Source: CAYXLI01 sp964464925
GTDB taxonomy: Bacteria; Acidobacteriota; Terriglobia; Bryobacterales; Bryobacteraceae
Direction of reading: 5' to 3'
DNA: 64,000 nucleotides
Assembly: GCA_964464925.1 (NCBI GenBank)
Contig: CAYXLI010000014.1
Location: 67,285-131,284, forward strand
Part shown: positions 27,730 through 35,470 of the stretch, piece by piece
Position numbering within the stretch: the stretch's first letter is position 1
Layout of the letters: each line of letters begins with the position of its first letter
Notes under the pieces: model-generated
The model's input: only the letters and a program-made list of their open reading frames with translations
Databases searched by the model: none
Told to the model about the DNA's origin: nothing
Position numbers and translations under genes: made by a program

Positions 27730-28866
27730 TTAACCTCGTTTGCGAAGCACCCCAACAAAGTCGGCGTACAGCTTTGAGGCTTCCGCCTTCCGTTCTGCCA
27801 CCCCACTCTGGACGTAGTTGTCCAGGTGTGTGCGCATTCCGTGACCCTGTTGATCGGCGATGATCTTCAGGTCCGAGTTTCTCTGCTTGTGCAGAGTCGA
27901 ATGCGACCGCCGCAGGACGGCGAAATTGATCCACCCAAGCTCGAACGGCCGAAGCTTCGGGCGTACGTACATCCGCAAAACGCTTTCCGGCCAAATCGGG
28001 GTCACCAAGGTGGACGACGGAAAGACGCAATCCCTCGGACCGTTCGCCGGTAAGCGCCCGATCCAAGCCAACAGCCTGGCCAAGATTTCGTCCGGCACCC
28101 CGACCTTGCGTTCGCTCTTCGGTGTTTTCGGCGGCTCGTACCGCCCCTTGTACCAAGAGCGCTCGATCTGAATGCCGTCGCCGGAGATGTCGCCGCACCA
28201 GAGGGCGAAGGCCTCCGATTCGCGCATGCCGGCGAACATGACCAAGTCGAAGCACAGCCGCTCGCGCTCGCCCAGGAGATCCCAGGCCGCGGCATACTGC
28301 TCCAAAGTGACCCGCAGTTTCGGCCCAGAAGACTTCGCCAGTTTGACCGGCGCCTTGAGGCCTTCGGCTACGTTGTTCACTAGGTAGCCCTCAGCGACGG
28401 CGGAGCGGCAGATGTCGGTCAGATATCCGCGGAGATGGTTCAAGACTTGGCGGCCCATGCCCTGCTCTGCTTTCTTTTTCAAGATTGCTCGCAGCAGTGC
28501 CGGCGTCAGTTCCTCGAACTTGATCTCGCCGAGGTCAGGCATCAGATGGGCGCGGATTTCACGGGTGCTTTCTTTAGCCGTGTTCTCCCGCCATTCTCCG
28601 ACCTCAGTTTTCATCGGCAGAAATATGTCCTCCACGAATCGCTCGAACGTCTCCTCTGTCTTGGAACGTAGCGGGTTGAGATTGATTGGCCTGATGATCT
28701 CGTCCCGCAGGATCTCGGCCTGCCGCCGGTTGATCTCCGATTTCAGCCCGAGAGTTTTCGTCGTCTGCTTGCCAGGGGCGTAATAGAATTTGACGATCCA
28801 CCTTCGACCGTCGGGTGATGACCGTAAACAGCCATGTTGGTACCTCCTTGTTCGTTTCCTTGCCAT
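27730..28866 (-). CDS. int: Tyrosine recombinase / integrase
   Basis: 378 aa. The N-terminal core-binding SAM-like domain spans about 70-165. The catalytic domain shows box I Arg in MFAGMRESEAFALW, a basic KTPKSERKV strand, box II FAVLRRSHST (the usual first His of HxxR is Ala, as in many phage/ICE integrases), and the H-to-Y segment QQGHGMRTHLDNY with the Tyr nucleophile. Its 3' end faces the tRNA-Gly gene, the typical arrangement for integration at a tRNA 3' end. Confidence 0.92.
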   Translation of the reverse strand: MARKRTRRYQHGCLRSSPDGRRWIVKFYYAPGKQTTKTLGLKSEINRRQAEILRDEIIRPINLNPLRSKTEETFERFVEDIFLPMKTEVGEWRENTAKESTREIRAHLMPDLGEIKFEELTPALLRAILKKKAEQGMGRQVLNHLRGYLTDICRSAVAEGYLVNNVAEGLKAPVKLAKSSGPKLRVTLEQYAAAWDLLGERERLCFDLVMFAGMRESEAFALWCGDISGDGIQIERSWYKGRYEPPKTPKSERKVGVPDEILARLLAWIGRLPANGPRDCVFPSSTLVTPIWPESVLRMYVRPKLRPFELGWINFAVLRRSHSTLHKQRNSDLKIIADQQGHGMRTHLDNYVQSGVAERKAEASKLYADFVGVLRKRG

Positions 28867-28924
28867 CAGCGCACTCCTAAGGTGCGCCTCTGGCGCGCGA
28901 TCTCGACTCGATCCGACGATAGCA

Positions 28925-29164
28925 TCAGGCCGCCGTCATCTTCTCGTTCTCGCGCTGCCATTGCTCCAGCGTTGTCTTCAGAACGACCCACTTCTTCCGG
29001 CCGACCTGAACGGACGGTAAGCGGGGCACGCCTTCAATTTCTCCGCGGCGCAACCGGTGTGCGGTTGCCGAGCTGCAACCGATTGCTGCTGCAACCTCGT
29101 CAACAAGCAGCCAAGGCCGCTGATCGACTGCTGGAATCGGCTTGCGTGTTCGTGTGTGTTGCAT
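28925..29164 (-). CDS. Excisionase-like helix-turn-helix protein
   Basis: About 79 aa from ATG at 29164 (a GTG at 29173, overlapping the traB stop, is the alternative). RPWLLVDEVAAAIGCSSATA followed by HRLRRGEIEGVPRLPSVQVG and WVVL is the winged-helix/MerR-like AlpA/Xis fold. It lies just upstream of int on the same strand and probably directs excision or regulates int. Confidence 0.75.
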   Translation of the reverse strand: MQHTRTRKPIPAVDQRPWLLVDEVAAAIGCSSATAHRLRRGEIEGVPRLPSVQVGRKKWVVLKTTLEQWQRENEKMTAA

Positions 29165-29169
29165 AATCC

Positions 29170-30312
29170 TCACCTGTTCTCCGCGATCAAAAGAGGCAGC
29201 GCGAAGAGTCGAGACCAGGCCATCAAAGAGGCCCGCTGCGCTGCAGGAATGCTTGTTTCGCGAACCCAGTACTGGTTCGCGATGCCGACTATGAGCGTAG
29301 GGCGTTCACTTGCCGAGAGCAGGACCGGTAGGACCAACAACTGCTCGTAGCAGATCAGAAATGCGACCCGCTGGTCGGCGACTTCGATAGTGCCTGGCCC
29401 ATTCAGCCGAAGCGGCACGCTCGGGCCGTTGCCGAACGGCCGCCACATGCCGACGGGAACGGGAACCCGCTGGAAGAACGCCTGCGGCTGCTCACCGCCG
29501 ATGATTAGCGCGGCATTTCTGTAGGCCGACGAGTTGGGGATCGCCAAGCCAGCTCCGATCACAGCCAAGCGGTGCTGCCGATGCAGTTTCGCGAGTGTCG
29601 GTTCCCAGAATGCTTCCGTCGCTTCGGTCCATCGGCTGATGACCGTCTCCGGCAGAACTGTCACCCATGCGCGGGAGGCGGAAACGATTCTCTGTACGGC
29701 GTCGGAAGCAATAAACTCGTCGGCGCCCTCGAACCGTCGTCCTGGGACAAAATTCGTTCCGATTGCCATCCATGCTGATGGCGGTGGAACCGGCCTTGAG
29801 AAGCAGAAGGAGAGAACGGATGCCGCGGCGAGAGCGATCCAGATCCGCGGTCTTCCCAACAGGATGAGCCCCGGCGCGGTGATCACAGCGGCGAAGCCGA
29901 GCCAAGCCGTTCCGGGAAAAAGCACTCCTGCAGAGGTGACGGGAGACGCCCAGCCGACGAGCCCAAGCGGTGGTAGAACGCCCGCGGCCAACGCCATCGG
30001 TATTCTCCACGCGGCAGCGGTGCGGTTCTGAGTCCAGGCCACAGTCAGCGGCAGCGAAAGAAGAAGAACTGCGATCATCCACGCCAACGCACCCGAAGTG
30101 ATGCTGGCTTCCGCGAACGCCGCGTATGCGCGGGCCAGGGGCCAGGACGCCGCCCCGAAATAAGCCGTAGCGACAGCGAGCGCCCACGATCTTCGCGATT
30201 GAAGCCCTACGATGATTGGCACCGCGAAGGCGAACCCGATGGACCACCAGGTCCGCCAGCCAAATGCGCCGACCAGACCTGCGGCCAACGTGCTTAGGAG
30301 TGCAGTAGCCAC
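29170..30312 (-). CDS. traB: Conjugal transfer protein TraB (nitrilase/Lnt-like membrane protein)
   Basis: 380 aa. The first half (1-190) is membrane-spanning; the second half is a carbon-nitrogen-hydrolase domain with the catalytic Glu in VLPETVI and Cys in FLICYEQLL. The segment where Lnt has its Lys (KxHLVPFGE) reads FFQRVPVPVGMW, so that lysine is not obvious. This matches the Agrobacterium-type TraB family, which helps mating-channel function. It overlaps traF by 19 bp. Confidence 0.8.
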   Translation of the reverse strand: MATALLSTLAAGLVGAFGWRTWWSIGFAFAVPIIVGLQSRRSWALAVATAYFGAASWPLARAYAAFAEASITSGALAWMIAVLLLSLPLTVAWTQNRTAAAWRIPMALAAGVLPPLGLVGWASPVTSAGVLFPGTAWLGFAAVITAPGLILLGRPRIWIALAAASVLSFCFSRPVPPPSAWMAIGTNFVPGRRFEGADEFIASDAVQRIVSASRAWVTVLPETVISRWTEATEAFWEPTLAKLHRQHRLAVIGAGLAIPNSSAYRNAALIIGGEQPQAFFQRVPVPVGMWRPFGNGPSVPLRLNGPGTIEVADQRVAFLICYEQLLVLPVLLSASERPTLIVGIANQYWVRETSIPAAQRASLMAWSRLFALPLLIAENR

Positions 30313-30824
30313 AACGGCCTGAGCCTCCCTCGAATCGACTTCTCTTCAACCGGACCGATGTACCGCGAGTCGTAGCTGCCGCGGCTGTACGTCGAGGCAA
30401 CCCACACAGTCCCCGGATGGACTCGATAGGTCCCGCTGGGCCAAGACTGAAGAGGGCGGTTTGCAGCGTCAAGGCGAAGCGGCGCGGTGTTCGGTAGTAG
30501 CCGACCATTAACCGCAATCCCAGCGGGAGAAACCTTCACGATGTCGCCGGCGCGGGCGACCACCGGCTTGAGGAGCGGAACAGCTCGATCGGGACAGGTG
30601 AACCCTCGAACGCGGTAGCCGCGGTCTCGCGAGACTGATGCGAACGGTTCGGACGGGCAGAACTCGATCAAGCTCGCGCTTACCTGGTTGGTCCGGATGT
30701 ACAGGCCAAGCAGCAGGCTTGAACTGGTATTCACCCGCACTCCAGCGAAGCCAGCCACAAAAGCCGAAGCCGTGATCAACGCGACGGCGACCCCGAGGCT
30801 ACGAAGGCCAGATTTCGCCGTCAT
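30294..30824 (-). CDS. traF: Conjugal transfer peptidase TraF (S26 signal-peptidase-like)
   Basis: 176 aa from ATG at 30824, preceded by GGAG; longer frames to 31376 are read-through antisense of ssb codons in another frame. N-terminal membrane helix, then VNTSSSLLLGLYIRTN (Ser nucleophile region, compare N-x-S-x-P-x-G-x-Y in RP4 TraF) and LKPVVARAGDIVKV (Lys box). In RP4, TraF cyclises the TrbC pilin, and TrbC is encoded here at 44430. Start overlaps the ssb 3' end by 26 bp. Confidence 0.85.
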   Translation of the reverse strand: MTAKSGLRSLGVAVALITASAFVAGFAGVRVNTSSSLLLGLYIRTNQVSASLIEFCPSEPFASVSRDRGYRVRGFTCPDRAVPLLKPVVARAGDIVKVSPAGIAVNGRLLPNTAPLRLDAANRPLQSWPSGTYRVHPGTVWVASTYSRGSYDSRYIGPVEEKSIRGRLRPLWLLHS

Positions 30825-31230
30825 CGGGATTCTCCACATGTTCCTCAGCGGGCACCGCCTGTTCTTTGGCTTCGGGGGAGTTGTCGGAGGCTGCCTCTTT
30901 GCCGTTCCGTCGAACGATCTGATGTGCCGACCGGGCGACAACTTCGTAAACCGTCCGCTGGCTGCCGTCACGTGGTGTGAATTTCCTGGTCTGCAAGGTG
31001 CCTTCGACAAACACGTTGTCGCCCTTGTCGAAGCCGACCGCGATTTCAGACAAGTCGCCGTAGAAGACGATGCTGTGCCAGTTCGTGTGTTCCTGGACCT
31101 GCTCATTCCGGTCCTTGTAGCGATAGCCTTCTGCAAGCCGCGCGTTCGCGACCGGCGTTCCTGAGGGCAGGTACCGGACTTCAGGCTTCGCGGCGAGGTA
31201 GCCGGCGAGCTCGATTCTGTTCTTCTGCAT
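30799..31230 (-). CDS. ssb: Single-stranded DNA-binding protein
   Basis: 143 aa OB-fold protein: NRIELAGYLAAKPEVRYLPS, WHSIVFYGDLSEIAVGFDKG, DNVFVEGTLQTRKF, then an acidic C-terminal tail (EEHVENPDDGEIWPS). The tail differs from the classical DDDIPF tip. Element-encoded SSB would coat transferred single strands. Three bases after the traG stop. Confidence 0.88.
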   Translation of the reverse strand: MQKNRIELAGYLAAKPEVRYLPSGTPVANARLAEGYRYKDRNEQVQEHTNWHSIVFYGDLSEIAVGFDKGDNVFVEGTLQTRKFTPRDGSQRTVYEVVARSAHQIVRRNGKEAASDNSPEAKEQAVPAEEHVENPDDGEIWPS

Positions 31231-31233
31231 TGG

Positions 31234-33336
31234 TTACTCCTCCCTGTCGTCGACGCTGAGCTGTTCAAGGAATCCGTGCTTCGGCGCTCGACCGGTGTGC
31301 CCGTCGGTTCTTGCGGTGACCCTACCGGAGAGCGCCGCCACGAAAGCTCGCTCCATAGTTGAGACCGGCTCGGCAACGACCTCCGGCTTGCTGATCACGT
31401 TCGCGGTTCGATCCGATGGTCTTTGCGGATTCACGCGGCCATCCTCAATCGCTGAGAATTCCGTCGGAGGCGGAATAGCCGCCCGTTTCGCCAATACTGG
31501 GTCGGAGAAGTACATGATCTGAGTTCCGTGGATGGGGTGATGACCGCTTACGAAGATCAGCATGTCGCCGGGGGCGGTTATCCGCTCTGAGGTCCCGCTT
31601 CCGCTCTTCTTCGACGGCTTTAGACGCATAACCTCATCGGGCGTCATCAGCGGACGCTCGATCTGTTCGACACTCGCGCTCATGTGGTTGGCGATCGGAG
31701 CGAGTCGCGATCCCGAGAAATTGAAACTGGCCTTTTGCACCGTCTTGGTCCCGGTCATTTTGGAGAGCAGTTCCGCGGTGTCGTACTGGTTCGGGGCGTA
31801 TGCCACTCGGACATGGCAGTTCGAAACAATGCTTTCGTTAGGGCCGTACTCGTCGACGATCTGGCGGATGTCCTGAGTGATGAGATAAGCCTTGAGGCCG
31901 TATCCCGCCATATAGGAAAGCGCGTCGGCAAAGATCTCCATCCTCTTCAGCGATGGGAATTCATCGACCATGAAGAGCAGCCGATGCCGATTCCGCTTCT
32001 GCGCGGAGCCTTCAAAGTCCATTCGCTCGGTGAGCCGGTTGACGATCATCGTGAAGATGAGCCGGATGAGGGGACGCAGTCTGATCTTGTCCGAGGGCGG
32101 AACCACGAGATACAGGGAGATGGGCCTGGCATGATTGACTAGGTCGTCGATAGTGAAGTCGCTGGCTGAGGTGTTCCGCGAGACGAGCGGGTCGCTGTAG
32201 AGCGTCAGTGCGGTCTTTGCCGTGGAAAGAACACCGGAGAAATCCTTGTCTTCCTTGTCGAGCATCTCGCGGACTTTCTCTCGCACGACAGGGTGTGTTG
32301 CGGTTCGTTCGCCCTCCGTCATGCGCCAACCGTGTGTGCGGGTCGGATCGTGCGGGAAGTTTTCCAGTTCGGCAAGCGTGTCGCGGAAGCTCTGCCCCGG
32401 CTTCGTGAATACCGAAGCCAGGTCGGACAGGCAGGCGACCTTGCCCTCGGCGGCGGCTGCGTAGCAAACGTGGAGGATCATGCCGGTTGTGATCGAAGCG
32501 GCGGCATCTTGCCAGTAGCGCTCTTGCGGGCTGTCCTCGCCGGTTCGCACGATCATGTCGGCTACGTTCTGCGCGTCGGAAACGTCGCGCGGTGTTCCGA
32601 TCCGAACTTCCGAAAGGGGGTTGAATCGGGAGCCGTTTCCAATCTCGACCGGCGAGAACTTGAAGCAGAGGTGGCCTTGGGCCTGGCGAAAGCCTGCGGT
32701 CTTGGCCCAATTCTCACCTTTGATGTCGTAGACCACGGCCGACTCTGACCAGGCGAGCAGTGTCGGTATTACCAGGCCAACGCCCTTACCGCTGCGGGTG
32801 GGCGCGAACGCCAGAATGTGCTCCGGGCCGTTGTGCCGAAGGTAGTGGAGCCGGTTTCCGTGTGGGTTGCACCAACCGCCCACATACGCACCTTGTTTTG
32901 CGGCGAGCAAGCCCGTCGCTAGCACATCCTCCGGCGAAGCCCAGCGTGCCGATCCGTGAAGATCCTCGGCATTCTCCGACAGGCGTTTCGCCCGTCGGAT
33001 GTTCAGTGCGTATACAAGGGCGACAGCGAGCGCTGACCCCACGACAACGGTCAATGCTCCGCCAAGCAGCGGGAGACGAACCTTGGGATTCGGTGATGCC
33101 CCGTGTTTCAGCAACCAGCTCGCCCACGCGAACGGCTGGTAGACGCTGGTGCCCCGGACCTGCAGGAGGGGCGCACCAAGAGCACCTTGGTAGGCAAACC
33201 GGTACGCGATGAACTGCGTTGCGGCGATGTTGACCGCGATCAACAGGGCAACCCCGGCGATGACTCCTGTCCAGTTGTAGCCGCCGACAAAGCCGGGGTC
33301 CGGTGGCGTTCGATATAGGCTCGCGGTTCGTGGCAT
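31234..33336 (-). CDS. traG: Type IV coupling protein TraG (VirD4-like)
   Basis: 700 aa. Two N-terminal membrane segments (about 22-45 and 90-113). Walker A is APTRSGKGVGLVIPTLL and Walker B LLFMVDEFPSLKRM; LYLVVPPSDKIRLRPLIRLI and RVAYAPNQYDTAELLSKMTG are VirD4/TraG-typical. It is the hexameric ATPase that brings the relaxosome to the Trb channel. It follows ardC by 2 bp, so is translationally linked. Confidence 0.93.
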   Translation of the reverse strand: MPRTASLYRTPPDPGFVGGYNWTGVIAGVALLIAVNIAATQFIAYRFAYQGALGAPLLQVRGTSVYQPFAWASWLLKHGASPNPKVRLPLLGGALTVVVGSALAVALVYALNIRRAKRLSENAEDLHGSARWASPEDVLATGLLAAKQGAYVGGWCNPHGNRLHYLRHNGPEHILAFAPTRSGKGVGLVIPTLLAWSESAVVYDIKGENWAKTAGFRQAQGHLCFKFSPVEIGNGSRFNPLSEVRIGTPRDVSDAQNVADMIVRTGEDSPQERYWQDAAASITTGMILHVCYAAAAEGKVACLSDLASVFTKPGQSFRDTLAELENFPHDPTRTHGWRMTEGERTATHPVVREKVREMLDKEDKDFSGVLSTAKTALTLYSDPLVSRNTSASDFTIDDLVNHARPISLYLVVPPSDKIRLRPLIRLIFTMIVNRLTERMDFEGSAQKRNRHRLLFMVDEFPSLKRMEIFADALSYMAGYGLKAYLITQDIRQIVDEYGPNESIVSNCHVRVAYAPNQYDTAELLSKMTGTKTVQKASFNFSGSRLAPIANHMSASVEQIERPLMTPDEVMRLKPSKKSGSGTSERITAPGDMLIFVSGHHPIHGTQIMYFSDPVLAKRAAIPPPTEFSAIEDGRVNPQRPSDRTANVISKPEVVAEPVSTMERAFVAALSGRVTARTDGHTGRAPKHGFLEQLSVDDREE

Positions 33337-33338
33337 TG

Positions 33339-34811
33339 TTACCTCGCAAGCGACTGCGCACGTTCGCGGGCCTTGAACGGCTTCGTATCGGCGAGGCCGT
33401 TCTTGTAGTTGATGGCGACACCCTGGCCCGGCGACAGCACATCTGCGATGAGCGACTTCGGGTGAGCGATGACCGACGCGGGACTTATCTTCTGCAGGAG
33501 ATGGTGCTCGGTCTCGGCGCAGATCTCGCCGCGGTAGCGCCCGGAGTCGGTGTCTGCTGCGTAAAGGCGTGTCGTGTTCCCGAACTGAGCTCTGGCCTGC
33601 TTCTCCGCTTCGGCGAGGGATCGCTGCAACTCCGTTTCGCTGGGTGGTCGCCGACCGTCCACGTCGCCGTCCAGAATCTTCTCGGTTTGCACCTTCACCG
33701 GTGCCTGGCCGTCCGGCACCCCGGCTTTGCCGGCCCGCGCGGGATTTCTGGTCTCCGTGGCGGTTTCCTTCTCGACGATATTCACGGTGCCAGTTCCGCG
33801 CTCGTATGCCGCAACATGCTCGGAGGTTTCGGCGCTAATCTGCGGCACCGCTTTGGATTCAACCGTCTTGCTACGCTCCAGGCCCAGCAAGTAGTCAGCT
33901 GCGTTGTGAGCGTCTTTTGCTGCTCGGAAGATCTCGTGCTTGTCGTTCTTCAGGGCGCTGATCCAGGAGCCTACGTACGCCGCGTGCTGCTCCGGGTTGT
34001 GTGGAATTCCGCGCTCTGCAGCTAGGAATACGGACGTGAGTTCGGCCCGGAGTTCCTCCTTGGCGTAGTTCGGATCGCCGAATCGGTAGCTTTCGTTGAG
34101 CGTCTGGCGATTCAGTCGAGACGGATGTCCGGTCCAGTGGGCCAGTTCATGAAGAGCGGTGCCGTAGTAGTCTGGTGCGGTACGGAAAGCCTCTTTGGCC
34201 GGCAGGTGAATGGAGTCTTGCGCGCGGCTGTAGAATGCACGATCCTGCTGATCGTGGGCAATCGCCGCCCCGGAGTTCTGGAGGATCTCTTCGCCGGTCT
34301 TGACGACCTCCCAGTCCTGTAGGCGCTTCGGTTCTTGCGGGGGGATACCGTCGATCTGCTGCGCGTTGAAGACGGTGTAGACCCTGTGCAATGGCGACTG
34401 CCGGGCTGGTGATTCTTCGCCTTTCGTGGAAGGCGCGCCTGGCGCAGTCTCGCCCGCTCCGGTGCGAGCGGCGCGGTCGTTGAACTGCCAATACTCGATC
34501 TGCGTGCCCTTCTCGCCCTGGCGAACCTGCCAGCCGCTCTCGTGAGCCTGGCGATATGTGAGCCATCTCGGGTCCGTGAAGCCTTTACGAGCAGCCGTGG
34601 CCATGAGGTGGAGTGCATTGCCGCCTCGGTAGCCGCGGTCGGAAGTTGGATTGAACGGTAGCGCGGTGGCTCCCGCTTCCCAAGGCTTCTGCCATGGGGC
34701 GGTGCCCTTCTCAAGCATCTCGATGATTTGGTTCGTCACCTCCTGGCGGTAATCCCGTTTAGTTGTTGGGATTTCTTGCGCCTGAACGTCTTTGTCTTCC
34801 GTTGTTTTCAT
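33339..34811 (-). CDS. ardC: ArdC-family antirestriction protein
   Basis: 490 aa. The N-terminal ArdC/DUF1738 ssDNA-binding domain has VTNQIIEMLEKGTAPWQKPW, YRGGNALHLM and WLTYRQA; a zincin-like metallopeptidase domain has HELAH at 221-225 followed by WTGHPSRLNR. ArdC proteins protect incoming conjugative DNA against host restriction. The start overlaps (ATGA) the stop of a 45-aa acidic ORF; traG follows 2 bp after. Confidence 0.88.
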   Translation of the reverse strand: MKTTEDKDVQAQEIPTTKRDYRQEVTNQIIEMLEKGTAPWQKPWEAGATALPFNPTSDRGYRGGNALHLMATAARKGFTDPRWLTYRQAHESGWQVRQGEKGTQIEYWQFNDRAARTGAGETAPGAPSTKGEESPARQSPLHRVYTVFNAQQIDGIPPQEPKRLQDWEVVKTGEEILQNSGAAIAHDQQDRAFYSRAQDSIHLPAKEAFRTAPDYYGTALHELAHWTGHPSRLNRQTLNESYRFGDPNYAKEELRAELTSVFLAAERGIPHNPEQHAAYVGSWISALKNDKHEIFRAAKDAHNAADYLLGLERSKTVESKAVPQISAETSEHVAAYERGTGTVNIVEKETATETRNPARAGKAGVPDGQAPVKVQTEKILDGDVDGRRPPSETELQRSLAEAEKQARAQFGNTTRLYAADTDSGRYRGEICAETEHHLLQKISPASVIAHPKSLIADVLSPGQGVAINYKNGLADTKPFKARERAQSLAR

Positions 34812-34945
34812 TGCTCCTCCTCGAAGTCCGGTTCTGGTTGTTCCAACTCGAAGCCAGAGCCTTCCAGCGGCTCGCCACTTGCCGCGGGCGAATCGTCTGG
34901 TGCGGGAGAAATCTGTTGATGTCCCGAAGGTCGTTGTGTGTCCAC
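34808..34945 (-). CDS. 45-aa highly acidic small ORF leading the ardC-traG operon
   Basis: GTG start at 34945, preceded by GAGG (TTGAGG-tacaca-GTG), stop TGA overlapping the ardC ATG. The peptide MDTQRPSGHQQISPAP... to ...EQPEPDFEEEQ holds 12 Asp/Glu and one Arg, so it is strongly negative. Position, ribosome-binding site and ATGA overlap support translation. It may act as a leader, or as a small DNA-mimic-like protein; both are inference. Confidence 0.5.
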   Translation of the reverse strand: MDTQRPSGHQQISPAPDDSPAASGEPLEGSGFELEQPEPDFEEEQ

Positions 34946-34958
34946 TGTGTACCTCAAT

Positions 34959-35014
34959 CTAGCTTGTGCCAGCTAGCTAGATACAGTATTCGCTGCTGGA
35001 CGCGATATTGTCAA
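34959..35014 (-). promoter_or_regulatory. Promoter and palindromic operator of the ardC-traG-traB-int unit
   Basis: On the minus strand TTGACA (35009-35014) and AATACT (34985-34990) are 18 bp apart. The predicted start point falls at the edge of the imperfect palindrome CTAGCTTGTGCCAGCTAG (34959-34976). That palindrome is a degenerate copy of the perfect one at 43341-43360. A repressor binding here would block the operon. Confidence 0.55.
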
Positions 35015-35110
35015 CGGGGAGTTCGCAGGCTCCGCCGTATTCAGCGCTTGCTCCGCAGTCTACGGGAGATCGGGTTCGAGATGTGACAACGGCTATCGAC
35101 CGCGCAGGTG

Positions 35111-35141
35111 TTCGCCTATTTTTCGCCCTTGCGGGTATAAT
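35111..35141 (+). promoter_or_regulatory. Promoter of the 100-aa hypothetical gene (perfect -10)
   Basis: TATAAT at 35136-35141 lies only 8 bp before the ATG at 35150; a weak -35 (TTCGCC, 35111-35116) is 19 bp upstream. The expected start point is at or one or two bases before the ATG, so the mRNA may be leaderless. Confidence 0.45.
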
Positions 35142-35149
35142 GCCCGTGT

Positions 35150-35452
35150 ATGCCGAAGTGGGCTACGGTGACAGTTACCGACGATGAGGGACGGCGGCAT
35201 TCGATGGATGTCCAAGCTGAATCCGTCTACGACGCCGCGCACATTTACGTGTCCTCGGCCAAAAGCCAACAGGCAGCGATGCTGCCTGGAAGAGTCCCAC
35301 CGCCATCATCGACGACGGTGTTTGAAGTGGTCTGCGATGGGAAGGTCTATCGAGTGGAAGGGAAGAAGTTCCAGAAGTGGATCTTGAAACGCCGCGAGGA
35401 ACTGAAGGGACCGAAGGGCCTGCTATTCAAGCAGCGGCCTGCATTGGACTGA
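35150..35452 (+). CDS. Hypothetical protein, island
   Basis: 100 aa, MPKWATVTVTDDEGRRHSMD..., ending KGPKGLLFKQRPALD. A small alpha/beta-type protein with a basic second half (KKFQKWILKRREELK); no signal peptide or membrane segment. Not recognised. It is transcribed toward the relaxase gene (convergent, 18 bp between stops) and seems to have its own TATAAT promoter. Confidence 0.6.
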   Translation: MPKWATVTVTDDEGRRHSMDVQAESVYDAAHIYVSSAKSQQAAMLPGRVPPPSSTTVFEVVCDGKVYRVEGKKFQKWILKRREELKGPKGLLFKQRPALD

Positions 35453-35470
35453 CGAACCCCGCGGCGGAGA

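Noticed and set aside
30825..31376. N-terminal extension of the traF frame upstream of 30824
   Set aside because: It runs through ssb and traG in another phase and reads as low-complexity noise; ATG at 30824 has a proper GGAG and gives the expected TraF length.
35071..35080. CGGGTTCGAG matching the T-arm of tRNA-Gly as a possible att repeat
   Set aside because: Only 10 bp match, it is inside the island next to transfer genes, and flanking bases do not match the tRNA end.
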